Below, in pieces: positions 11,501 to 21,106 of a stretch of 64,000 bases of DNA. Source of the stretch: Ceratodon purpureus (Eukaryota; Streptophyta; Bryopsida; Pseudoditrichales; Ditrichaceae). Under the pieces are notes generated by a model. The model did not search any database. It was given only the letters and a program-made list of their open reading frames with translations, and was not told the DNA's origin. Position 1 is the first letter of the stretch. The number at the start of each line of letters is the position of its first letter. The stretch is taken from assembly GCA_014871385.1 (NCBI GenBank), contig CM026422.1, forward strand, positions 16,556,153 to 16,620,152, given 5' to 3'. The position numbers and the translations under genes were made by a program.

Positions 11501-12239
11501 GTGGACTAACTATCGCAGGAACACTGTTGAGAAGACAGAGTTCTTCTTCTGCTCCGACGATATTGAGCGCTGCGTGAAAGGCTCTAAGCGCAAGTGGATA
11601 GCGCACTACTCAAAGGACCAGGAATTCCCCTCCATTCCAGAGGTCTGGCCAGTGAAACTAGGTACTAATCTAAAACTGACTGAGATTCTTGCCCTCGAAG
11701 CAGCAGGCTTTCAACTTCCGCCTAAAAAGCCGGTCTCCCCAAGACGCCTCTTCTCCTCTGCCCCGCCCCCTGCGAATCTCAACTCGGTGCCAGTCCCTGC
11801 AGACGCTGACCGCTACCCAGGCAAGAGAGACGGCAAGATGGTGAAGCGCACTGCCACTCGTCCCAATCCGGCGCAGCGACTATCCATGGGCTCCTCCGAG
11901 TCTCTCAAAGCGCGCCTCCGTTCCGTCACCATGATACCTGAGCCGGGCCACGGTTGCATCATTGGGCTGGATTCGGGCGTCGCTCCTCACATCACACGTT
12001 ACCAGATTACCATCAGTTCTTACCCTGGTTGCACTTGCCCAGCATTCAAGAAGACGATGACTACGTTCAAAGGCAGGACTCAGTTCACGTATTGTAAGCA
12101 CCTTTACTACATACTCTTGAAGGTCTGCAACCGTGATCCCGAAGCCGAGCTTTTCATCCATGCGCCTACCTTTAGCTTCAACGAGGTCAAGCTTCTCCTA
12201 GAGAGTGGAATCTTGCGTCACCCCTTGGCGAAGAAGTAG
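8561..12239 (+). CDS. MULE-type transposase-like protein with SWIM zinc finger
   Basis: Model join(8561..10639,10746..12239), 1,190 aa. The frame opens at a TTG at 8501 after an in-frame stop, and the first ATG is at 8561. The 106-bp intron is GT-AG and phase 0. Exon 1 carries a Cys/His-rich region (about residues 268-360, Cys pairs followed by a GTHHHP-type His cluster) like the WRKY-GCM1 fingers of MULE proteins. It then carries the MULE DDE core: D530 in VYDATYC, D579 in FMADNAQ, then a CLFHW block and a candidate Glu near 647-649. Exon 2 ends with a SWIM finger, CxC at 1122/1124 and CxH at 1143/1145. Near the N-terminus a sumoylation consensus (VKVE, K120) sits beside a SUMO-interaction motif (VISLSSDDE, about 137-145). 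There is no stop or frameshift, so it may be an active transposase or a domesticated regulator of FAR1/FHY3 type. No terminal inverted repeats were found around it. Confidence 0.85.
10640..10745 (+). other. Intron of the MULE-like gene
   Basis: A 106-bp intron begins GTATTA after GAG and ends ATTGCAG before AAATTC. Both flanking codons are intact (phase 0), and the intron carries an in-frame stop, so splicing is needed to join the DDE core to the SWIM half. Confidence 0.8.
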
Positions 12240-12493
12240 GTAGCCCTCCTACTTTAGAACTGCCATTTCCACAATGGCCATTTGTCACGTAGTGAATGAT
12301 TTTAGTAATATACCATGTACTAAGTCAGCTATTCAGAAGCTGTATTGACTTTTTCATTATATTAAAGGCTTTGTCGTTCACATTGATTGCATTCTATTTC
12401 AATACATTCTATCTTGAAGAAGTGCACTATATACCTCGTATCCTCTGACATGTACCCTTTATTACAGCAAACATATACTTGTTATTAGATGTC
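12240..12493. other. Convergent 3' region
   Basis: About 250 AT-rich bases between the stop of the plus-strand transposase gene and the stop of the minus-strand gene at 12494. This is presumably shared 3' UTR/termination sequence. No canonical AATAAA was picked out. Confidence 0.4.
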
Positions 12494-12946
12494 CTAATCT
12501 TCGAACCTAACACGTTTAGGGTTGCCCACTACACTATCAGCAGGATTGCGAACCTCTGACTGTACTACAGGACAAACTACATTCGCATTCACTTTCGTTC
12601 CCACACTTGGAGCGTGTCCTTGGTATGATCGTTTCAGCAATGGCCCACCTCCCCGCCTCCGATTCACTGATTCCCTGGAATAGGTTCCCCTTGGGATCTT
12701 TCCAACCTTGGAGTATGCATGAGGTTGCAAAGGCACATCTGCGTCCTCCTCCAGCACTCTGATATCATCCGAATTTCCTGAACGTGGAGGGTCAGCTCTA
12801 ACATCCGGTTGCACGTCAACATCCGTTGTTAAAGGACGCCCTTGGCTGTTGGCCATCACCTCTTCTTCGTCCTCCACCTCAACATATGGTTGAAATGGAC
12901 AAACATCGTTAGCAAGTGAAACAACAATATCTCTGACGTCTTCCAT
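12494..12946 (-). CDS. Small hypothetical protein, 150 aa
   Basis: A single uninterrupted frame starts at a true ATG (MEDVRD) at 12946 and ends with PKRVRFED. I do not recognise the family. The first third is acidic (YVEVEDEEEV). The middle and end are basic and Gly/Arg-rich (NRRRGGGPLLKRS), and the C-terminal PKRVRF looks like a nuclear-localisation or docking motif. It runs antisense to and just downstream of the transposase gene. It has a TATTTAAG box about 75 bp upstream, matching the layout of the other small gene on the far side of the transposase. I infer a possible accessory gene of the same locus, but a host gene or a chance frame is not excluded. Confidence 0.45.
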   Translation of the reverse strand: MEDVRDIVVSLANDVCPFQPYVEVEDEEEVMANSQGRPLTTDVDVQPDVRADPPRSGNSDDIRVLEEDADVPLQPHAYSKVGKIPRGTYSRESVNRRRGGGPLLKRSYQGHAPSVGTKVNANVVCPVVQSEVRNPADSVVGNPKRVRFED

Positions 12947-13022
12947 AACTGCTGTCCCGCAGTACGGAAAAGAGCTTCACAAAACACCAACAGAAAAGAG
13001 GAAGAGACATTCCATAATCCTA

Positions 13023-13030
13023 ACTTAAAT
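13023..13030 (-). promoter_or_regulatory. TATA-like box TATTTAAG
   Basis: GGATATTTAAGTTAGG on the minus strand lies about 75 bp upstream of the ATG at 12946. It is the same octamer as at 7983-7990. A TATA-type promoter for the 150-aa gene is the simplest reading. Confidence 0.4.
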
Positions 13031-13227
13031 ATCCGTGAAGGAGATGCTTGGCGCCCTTGAAAATCGGATATTCATTCATTTGGAAGTTGCATCTTCCTCA
13101 ACTGAATGAAAAAGGATGAGGGTTGAGCAGAAGTCATTTAGCTTTTAAAATTAAAAAATAATAAAAAAAATTATAAAAGCAAAAAGGAAAAAAAGCAAAA
13201 ATAAATATTAAGGTTGAAAATAATATG
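13031..13227. other. Spacer before the minisatellite
   Basis: No gene visible. AT-rich, with an A/G-rich stretch from about 13146 that grades into the 17-bp array. Confidence 0.4.
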
Positions 13228-13990
13228 AAGGCGACTAAGAAAATGAAAGAGAAAATAAAATGAAAGACAAAATAAAATGAAAGAGAAAATAAAATGAAAG
13301 AGAAAATAAAATGAAAGACAAAATAAAATGAATGAGAAAATAAAATGAATGAGAAAATAAAATGACTGAGAAAATAAAATGAATGAGAAAATAAAATGAC
13401 TGAGAAAATAAAATGAATGAGACAATAAAATGAAAGAGAGAATAAAATGAAAGACAAAATAAAATGAAAGAGAAAATAAAATGAAAAGGAAAATAAAATG
13501 AATGAGAAAATAAAATGAATGAGAAAATAAAATGAATGAGACAATAAAATGAAAGAGAGAATAAAATGAAAGACAAAATAAAATGAAAGAGAAAATAAAA
13601 TGAAAAGGAAAATAAAATGAAAGAGAAATTATAATGAAGGAGACAAGAAAATGAAAGAGAGAATAAAATGAAAGAGAAAATAAAACGAAAGAGAAAAAAA
13701 AATGAATGAGACAATAAAATGAAAGAGAGAATAAAATGAAAGACAAAATAAAATGAAAGAGAAAATAAAATGAAAAGGAAAATAAAATGAAAGATAAATT
13801 ATAATGAAGGAGACAAGAAAATGAAAGAGAGAATAAAATGAAAGAGAAAATAAAATGAAAGAGAAAAAAAAATGAAAGAGAGAATAAAATGAAAGAGAAA
13901 ATAAAAGGAACTAGAAAATAAAATGAAAGAAAAAATAAAATGAAAGAGAGAATAAAATGAAAGAGAAAAGAAAATGAAAGAGAATTAAAG
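13228..13990. repeat. Purine-only minisatellite, 17-bp unit
   Basis: About 45 copies of a 17-bp unit close to GAAAGAGAAAATAAAAT. Point variants include GAAAGAC, GAATGAG, GACTGAG and GAAAAGG, and a second-order block of several units repeats at about 13430, 13550 and 13730. The plus strand is almost entirely A and G apart from one T or two per unit. The minus-strand frames (Phe/Ser/Ile-rich) are artefacts of the repeat. Confidence 0.95.
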
Positions 13991-14420
13991 GAAAGGAAAG
14001 ATAGATAGAGTAATGGAAGTTAATATGAAGAATAAAAGAAATAAACCATGTAGACCATGGCGGATGATTTCTAACAATGTTAAGAAATTGTTACGATATT
14101 AAATGTTACTTTATCCCTCTTAAGAGCTTTAATACCAATACATTTTATGCGGTAATTTGCATATAAATTTGAGGAGATAAAGGGAATTAATGTATGCCTA
14201 AACTAGTTAGAAGGAGCTGGAGCATAGTAATTGGTGCACGTTAAAAAATGAATCATCAAAAAAAAAAGAAAACGAACTACAAATTCAATGAAAACACTGT
14301 AATTATTCCACGGTTATAGGGTCAATAAAATTACTAAAATTAGTATTTTTCCAAAAATGTACTGAGAATATTCGAATCTTCTAAGTTTATATTTTATTTT
14401 TAGTAAAAAAAGTGCTATTT
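13991..14420. other. AT-rich spacer, nothing recognised
   Basis: No coding frame, repeat or RNA gene could be supported between the purine array and the CTC-rich repeat. Confidence 0.4.
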
Positions 14421-14504
14421 TTAGGTTCTGTCCCCCACTCTGTGCTCTCCGCTCTCCAAATCTGCGCTCACCGCTCTCCGCTCTACGCTCTCCGCTCACG
14501 TACA
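14421..14504. repeat. Short CGCTCTC-type tandem repeat
   Basis: Irregular tandem copies of CGCTCTC/CGCTCAC (Ser/Gly/Glu/Arg-rich when read on the minus strand) over about 80 bp. Pyrimidine-rich on the plus strand, the opposite polarity to the purine array 500 bp upstream. Confidence 0.7.
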
Positions 14505-14946
14505 AGCTACGTCCCTTCGAGTCGAAGGAGTCGGAAAGTAAGAGGAATTATCTGCTTGGAGAATTGATTCCTTGGCTTGCCAGTTTGAAAGAATCCAAAC
14601 TCCCCGTGCCCGAGTACTGCCAGAAACACTCCGAATTCGGTCAGCGTCGTCTGTTTCCGGGGGATGAAGCTTATAGTCTCTTCTCTCCACACATTGATTG
14701 CCCTAAACGAAAGAGAACATAGTAGATGTAGAAACTGTTTTAGAGAGCATGCACATGATTCAGTCGGCTGCCCGCCGATGAGATCTTCATGTATTTAGAC
14801 TTTTTCAGTAAATAAAGTTTTCCTCCTTTTAAATATATGAGAACGGAACTCAGTGTCGAGAGTGTGTATTCTGTCGTGGGTGTCTTATTGTGTCTCCATT
14901 TGTACACTAGAGCAAGTATGAATTGAGAGCATGCGATTGATCACCC
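14505..14946. other. Region upstream of the first FCP1-like gene
   Basis: No gene is visible. It contains the first member of the palindrome family (14763-14779) and a possible TATA/initiator region around 14825-14840. A 5' exon of the FCP1-like gene could lie here, because the next coding segment begins with a good splice acceptor. Confidence 0.35.
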
Positions 14947-16077
14947 ATGTTTTCTTGGAATTTGTCCTTCATTTTTCAGGAGTCACTGGAGGATGACGCT
15001 GAAATTGAAGTGCACCAGGGACCTTCCCTTCTTAGTATGCTCTTGGAGGAGTACCCAACATCTCCTGATGGTGATGCTCACAGAGAAGAGTCTCCGGGAG
15101 CGGAAGCCGAGAATGAAAGTGATGGGAAGGACGAGTACGACTATCCAGTCGGCGGGCCGCCGACGCTGTCTGCTGCACATAGCTCTGGCCGGTGTGCGAT
15201 GGCTTCCACCTCGTTCGTCGAGACCAACGTCGCGATCCCGCGCACCGGTTCCCCGCGCGATGATTCCGTCAGTGTCAGCACTGATATTATTGCGCGTAAT
15301 ATTGAGGTACCTCTCCAACGATACTACCTTGTCCTTGACATTAAGGGATTGCTCATCGCGGAGCACCACGGGTATATCGGTGATGACCAGAAGACAAAAA
15401 TTCATATCCGGGCTAGACCAGGACTTCTTTCATTTCTAGAGTTCTGCACGGCGAATTTCGAGGTAGTCTTTTGGTCCACGGTTTCTAAAAAGAATCTCGA
15501 TCGTCACTTCCAGAAGCTGTTAGCCATTCATCCTTTGCTCAGGAGCAATTACAGACGCCTTCCAGGATTCTGGTGTGATATCTCAACAAGGACTAATCCG
15601 AATGGGAAACGGGAGTACTTGTTGAAGCGTCTAGATAGACTTTTCTGCGACACTAGGCTACTGGCTCGATCAGGTGCCACTGTCCAGAATACCCTACTGG
15701 TAGACGACCGCCCTTATAGGAATGTACTTAATCATCCATTTAGCGCTGTCCATCCTAATTCTTTTTTCTCGGACTCTGCAGAGTGCAAAGAACCTCAACC
15801 CACCCCCAATCCCTATTTAACTAGGGTAGTTACACCATTCCTTGTAGGACTTAAGCAGTCTGGATTGGATGTCCAGGAGTATTGTAGGAAGAATTCTAGC
15901 GTGGGGAAGCCACGTCTTTTTCCAGAATCTCGCGAATACCAGAAGTATAGGGAGGTTATTCCTTCTCATGCATGCGGGTTTGACGTCCTGGGTGATCCTG
16001 GATCTTGGTTTGTGAATTTACCTTGTCCTCCGGAGGCCCCTGGTAGTTCCATCATCGGCGGGCAGCCGACTGATTAG
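14947..16077 (+). CDS. FCP1/NIF-domain (HAD-type) protein, catalytic motif degenerate
   Basis: 376 aa if the ATG at 14947 is used. A strong acceptor (TTCATTTTTCAG) at 14979 lets the real exon begin at E12 after an upstream exon. Residues 1-120 are acidic and low complexity. Residues 121-325 match the FCP1/NLI-interacting-factor phosphatase fold: strand LVLDIKGLL (128-136), the RPGLLSFLEF segment, VVFWSTVS (173-180), KREYLLKRL (221-229) and LLVDDRPYRN (250-259), then a PFLVGLKQSGLDVQEY helix. The family's catalytic DxDx(T/V) is here D131-I-K133-G, so the second Asp, the acid/base, is Lys. I infer a pseudophosphatase or a divergent binding protein. Two palindromes of the local family are translated inside it. 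A related but shorter domain follows 310 bp downstream on the same strand. Confidence 0.75.
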   Translation: MFSWNLSFIFQESLEDDAEIEVHQGPSLLSMLLEEYPTSPDGDAHREESPGAEAENESDGKDEYDYPVGGPPTLSAAHSSGRCAMASTSFVETNVAIPRTGSPRDDSVSVSTDIIARNIEVPLQRYYLVLDIKGLLIAEHHGYIGDDQKTKIHIRARPGLLSFLEFCTANFEVVFWSTVSKKNLDRHFQKLLAIHPLLRSNYRRLPGFWCDISTRTNPNGKREYLLKRLDRLFCDTRLLARSGATVQNTLLVDDRPYRNVLNHPFSAVHPNSFFSDSAECKEPQPTPNPYLTRVVTPFLVGLKQSGLDVQEYCRKNSSVGKPRLFPESREYQKYREVIPSHACGFDVLGDPGSWFVNLPCPPEAPGSSIIGGQPTD

Positions 16078-16386
16078 AGCCTATATCAGCGGCGCCACTA
16101 GTATTAAAAATCACATATGATACTCTGCACTCTTTAGTTTAATACGCTAAGACTGTTCCCTTTCTGAACTTCCCTGCACCACACAATTGTTTCCAGTGCT
16201 GCAATTCGGTACTTCTTTTTGTAGATGCATGCATGACATTTCACTTGCTGCACATTTACCTTTGAGGTTTCTTCAATGCATCGTTTTGTCGGCGGGTCGC
16301 CGACGACTTTGAATGTAGTCCATTTCTTTCATATACTTCGTCCTGTTCCTTGATTTCCTTCACTGATTGCATTTCATATTCTTCAG
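16078..16386. other. Spacer or intron between the two FCP1-like domains
   Basis: About 310 bp, T-rich toward the right, ending in a good acceptor (TTCATATTCTTCAG at 16373-16386). It carries palindrome copy four at 16288-16304. It could be the intron or promoter region of the second FCP1-like unit. Confidence 0.5.
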
Positions 16387-17064
16387 GGTTCCTCGTTTTA
16401 TTTCAAATGCCTTCACGGTCCACCTCATCATGTCAAGAAATGTATTGTCCTATGCGTCAATGGCCTTCTCTGCTATGTGGATCCCAGGATAGAGGCTTTG
16501 CCATGGGATACGCATCGGAATGTAGTGAAGCGCCCAAGTTTGAAGAAGCTTTTCGACATGCTTTTCTTGCATTTCCATGTTGGTCTGTGGTCGAAGATGC
16601 CCTTGGGAGAACTGAAGCCTTTACTCACACATATTCTGCCGGCCGGTGTAATGGAGAGGCTGTCCTTCGTGTATAGCAGAAGTGACCTTATCGACCGGGA
16701 GAATTTCCCCTGGAGTTATAAGACGTTAGGTCAAGTTTGCTCCAAGGTACAGTCTAGAAACGTCTGCAAACTAGATCAGGTGCTATTTGTGGATGTTGAC
16801 CCGAGGTCATTGAGGAGGACACCAAACTGTATGTGCTACATTCCTTGGCCTTTTCAAGGTCATCTAAACTTTCCGAACGATGACGGCGTTATACCTAACA
16901 TTGCTACAGATATCCTTCCTCTGGTTTATCCCTTGCACAAGTTCGGATCTGTACCGGAGTATATGGCGCAGGCGTGTAGGCCGGGGCAAGTGCACTGGGC
17001 AATTGAAGCTGCGAGAAAGTTTGGACGTGCACGAGTGGACTGGACTGAAGTTTGCTGGGACTGA
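16387..17064 (+). CDS. Second FCP1-like exon, 5' end missing, catalytic motif lost
   Basis: The open frame begins at the acceptor at 16386 with no in-frame ATG upstream before a stop, so it is a 3' exon or a 5'-truncated copy. Its 225 codons start GSSFYFKC and run to a TGA at 17062. Residues 17-30 read KKCIVLCVNGLLCY. This aligns with the FCP1 DxDx(T/V) strand, but both Asp positions are gone (C23, N25). FHVGLWSKM matches the second HAD motif region, and VLFVDVDPRS the final acidic motif. The rest (YIPWPFQG, then a Trp-rich tail) is shared only in outline with the first gene. No stop or frameshift is seen. Either a non-enzymatic paralogue or a pseudogene that lost its first exon. Confidence 0.6.
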   Translation, partial: GSSFYFKCLHGPPHHVKKCIVLCVNGLLCYVDPRIEALPWDTHRNVVKRPSLKKLFDMLFLHFHVGLWSKMPLGELKPLLTHILPAGVMERLSFVYSRSDLIDRENFPWSYKTLGQVCSKVQSRNVCKLDQVLFVDVDPRSLRRTPNCMCYIPWPFQGHLNFPNDDGVIPNIATDILPLVYPLHKFGSVPEYMAQACRPGQVHWAIEAARKFGRARVDWTEVCWD

Positions 17065-17599
17065 GTTAGGCGGACTTTTTCGCCTCCAACTTGCACTTCT
17101 TCCCTCCTCCTGACCAACAGAACACCTTCCATCGGCTGCCCGCCGACTTGGTCGACCCGTTTGTGCGGCCTTCAAATATATGATTTACTCATTGACCTTA
17201 CGGCTATGCTTTCAGGGAAATAGTTTTCCGAGTAGGTTATAATGTGATAGGATTTACGTCAACTTGGTACATAGTGCTGGGTGTAGACTTAATGTTGTAG
17301 GACTTCATGACTCAAAGTGCTACGGGACTAGTTAGTTTAGCGTGTTCTATTATCGGCGGGTCGCCGACTCTGTATTGTACATTTCATTACTTGAATCAAC
17401 ATGATATTCTTTAAAGTATTCATTGTAACTCTTATTCTGCATTATATGTCGCAATCTTCGGGTTCATATATCCATCACTGGCAAATTCCGCCCATGCACA
17501 TCTCGATGTCTAGTTTTGCATTCCATATTCTGTGGTATTCATGTACAATGACACTGTTCATCTGTGGTCTTCATCCATCGGCGGTCCGCTGAGTTCGCA

Positions 17600-20500
17600 T
17601 TGGTCATTTTTGAATTCTGGACTTTTTTTTGTCCAGAATTACCTAAATATCCCTTCAAAGCATTTGAATCTAGATTGAATACTTTGTTTAAATTTTAAAT
17701 TAAAGATCAATAATTTGATAGATTTTTTTAAAATAATGTAAATAATATTAGAATTATCAATTCCATAAAATTCAATTTTCATGAAATCCTCCAACAATCT
17801 CAAATGAAACCTTATCATTCCTCTTCTACTACAATCTAACAAACTTTATTTCAAAAACCTGAACCCTTCTTTAATCTTCTAAATCCACTTAAATAACACA
17901 TCACCTAACAATCTAATCCCCACACCAAAAAAATTGAGTGATTTATAGCCAATACAAGATGAAGGGTTATAATCGCGGCTACTACTTGATTTTTCACGAT
18001 TTTAGGTTTTTTCATTATATTTCATTAATTTAATAAACTTTGTTGAAACCAAGTCGATGAAAGTATCCACTTTGTAATCCATCTTTTAGAGATATAAAAA
18101 AATCTAGTATATGAGACATCAAATTTGAAACTATACCATTTTAAAGAAATTTTTTAATGATGAATTGAGACCACTTTACATAGTGACTACTATAAGGTTC
18201 TAGTTTGTCATATACATCTATGCTAAATATTTCATAATTTTTTGGTATAACTTTTATTTGATATGAATTTTCTTTGTTTGTTTTGATTTGAAAATCTATT
18301 ATAATTACATAATGGAACCATTAACTATGATAAAATTACTATTTGTAGATAATACGTGTATCTAGCTAAGAAATTTAAGAACTTGTATATTACATTAGTT
18401 ATAGAAAATTAAAAACTCATATATTACATTAGTTATAGTAGCCAAATAGATCATGCCGAGTTGAACTCTATTTCCGTCGTCATAAGTTCAAGCGTTTGGA
18501 GGTCAACAAAGACTTCAATTAAGAGACCACCAAACACTTCTATATCTAATAATTAATTATAATATAATATAGAGTAGATAAGTAAAAGTAAATAAAAAGA
18601 GATAAATTAGAAAAATAATTAAATATTTGCTAAAAAGTTTCTAAATAATCTAGAACAACCAATGGCAAAGACATATGTCTTATCTTTAAATAATAAAACA
18701 AATGTGCAAAGGTAGACAAATGACTTGTCTTTTTTATTATGAATGATAATGAATATATATATTATTTTAAGGAAACTGACTCAGGCATATCTAACATACT
18801 TCATTTGAATTTAATTGAAGTAGACGGAGAAAGGGGAAAAGATGGATAGAGGGTGTTACATATGTTGCACATTTTCTTTGTTTTAATTAAAGAAGTTGGA
18901 GAGTAGGTGATGCATGTGTTATATGTTTTATTGAACTTTAGTTATAGAAAATTGAAAATAAAAGAAGGGGAATTGAAGCTCACATCACAAATTTCATTCA
19001 ACCATAAACTAAACACATGTTTTACCTTCCAATGATTAAATTGATGCATGGAACTAAGACACAAATCTTACTTTCTCAATATTATTACTTGTATTATAGG
19101 ATGACATTGATATTTTTTCTTAATTTTCAGCATATTTCTAAAAAAACCGTTGTGGATGATTTTTTTTTACGACTGCAGTACTTATATTTTGATATAATTT
19201 TACATAATTTTTAAATATATTGAAATTCTTGAAAATACACTTTGTTGGTGTCACATACATCTCAAACAAAACTTTTTTTTTTATATATAAACATTAACCC
19301 CTAAACGCGCCAAGTTTGTTGGATTTGAATCATTTTCAAAGATTTATAATTAAATTGATGACAGAGACGTATTTAGGTCTTGACAATCAAATAAAAGTTA
19401 AAGCTTCATATTTTTAGGTCAAATCTATACGATTGGATTTACTATTATTGTCACTAATTTTTTTCTATAAATTTTGAAACAAAAAATTCAAAAATTCTTC
19501 TAAATTAGGTTATGAAGAGGATATTCATGATTTTTGAGTAAATGTTTATAGAATGGATTTGGAATGTGGTGATCTCACACAAATATTTTTGGAGAATTTT
19601 TTCAAACTAAAATTTCATTATTTTGATGGCCATCTTGAACTAGAAATCAACCCCTAGCTTACATCTTTTTTCAAATTTTTATTGGATTATGCAATAAAGC
19701 AATATCAAATCCAACCATTGATTAGTGAAATAAACTTGTTAACCCCTAAAGTTCTGAGGGTGTATTTCATCAAAATTGCCTGAAAACAGCCCTCTTCAAA
19801 TCAAGGTGAATTTTGCTAAGTTGGGGTCTTAATTAGTACATCTAACCTTAAGATCTTGTAGCTAACTTCTATGTCTACATGTCCACCAAATCTTAGACAC
19901 TCGTTCCTCACCAATTGCAAGATTGTAACATTCAAAGTTGAAAATTAAGTTTTTTTCCCTGCGCAAAAAGGGAACAGCAGAGTTTTGAAGGCCCAAAAAA
20001 CCATTTTTTTGCATTATGGATTTTGGCGGTTTTGATGCACATCAAAGAAGACTGAGTTAGCTAATATCAGTAAAAAAATCATATTCAAAAAAGTTGTGGA
20101 AGGTTGCCAAAAAAATCATTTTCCGCTAGGGGGTATACTGAAATTCACAAACAAAGGCCATTTTTTGACAATGGTAATAGCATATGAAAAAAATTTGGAT
20201 TATAAATCCGAACGGTGGGAACATGCTTTACTGCCTTATCTATACATAGAAATTTTTATTTTTGAAAAATATCAAAATCTCAATTTTTGGTGGAATTTCA
20301 AAGTTTTGTCTTTGGGCAGATTTTGGTAATTTTGGGCAGTTTTGGGCAATTTTGGGCAGAATTTGCTGCATTCACTGTCATTCTCATTGGCTAACTGACT
20401 GCCTTGGAGGAGCTTTTGCGGTTCAGAGGTGAATAACATTTCACTCCGACATCGGAATTGAGAATAAAAAATACCGACACGAAGCTCTCACCAAGGCCTA

Positions 20501-21106
20501 CTTTCATTAAAATTTTCATAAATTTTGAATTCAAATTGCATCCGCAGGTACATGCCCAAACTCCCAAATAGCCCCATTTTGCCACATTGTCCTTTAGGGG
20601 TTAAGCTACCTTATAAAAAAAATCCAACCTAAAAAAATCTAACATTAAGGAGTAACTGCTCTCTGAAAAATGTCATCAACCCAAAAACAGGTCGATTTGG
20701 CCTTTAAGGGTTAAAGAGCCATTGTTAATTTTCTTAGTCATTTTAAAAATCAATTTAAAGCTTTATTATTTTCATAAAGGTCTTTATTCTCAAATCTATA
20801 GATTTTTAGTAATTCATATAGTATTGATAAATAGTTTTCTCAACAATATCCATCAAAAGTATTTTAAAAGAGTACCAGAGTCTTTGTTCTTAGCAAGAAT
20901 AATGTCCTCTTCTCCGAGAAATAGTAACAATCACAATAGAATAACCCGTGATTTTGGCCCCAGATTACAATTTCAATGTAGAAGGCACACAACAAGAGGA
21001 AAAACTAATTCATCAACTTAAAGCTAGGTTTGATTTATTATTGCACTGTAGAAACAGGCTAGCAATTTCAGCTCAATACTGTGAGCAAAAATGGAGAGAA
21101 TCATAC
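17600..21106. other. AT-rich gene desert
   Basis: 3.5 kb of strongly AT-rich sequence with no convincing coding frame. An inverted pair TTAACCCCTAAA (19294-19305) and TTTAGGGGTTAA (20593-20604) brackets about 1.3 kb. A short tandem TTTTGGGCA run lies at 20311-20361. Long poly-T and poly-A runs are common. The rest shows nothing I can name. Confidence 0.6.
20311..20361. repeat. Short TTTTGGGCA tandem run
   Basis: Four or five imperfect copies of a word close to TTTTGGGCA(A/G) spaced by 10-20 bp. Low complexity; no function suggested. Confidence 0.65.

Larger units (their letters stand above)
14763..17593. repeat. Seven-copy family of 17-bp GC palindromes
   Basis: Copies lie at about 14763-14779, 15148-15164, 16055-16071, 16288-16304, 17131-17147, 17352-17368 and 17577-17593. 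The best copy, GTCGGCGGGCCGCCGAC, is a perfect palindrome with 8-bp arms around one central base. The others keep the TCGGC and GCCGA arms but vary in the centre (GGGCA, TGCCC, GGGTC), and the last one is decayed. I found no further copy elsewhere in the window. Two copies are translated in the first FCP1-like frame (VGGPPT and IGGQPT). The rest flank the two genes. Function unknown; small hairpin mobile elements or binding sites for a dimeric protein are possible. Confidence 0.85.

Noticed and set aside
13134-13746. Phe/Ser-rich minus-strand proteins of 136-191 aa
   Set aside because: Artefact of the 17-bp purine minisatellite.
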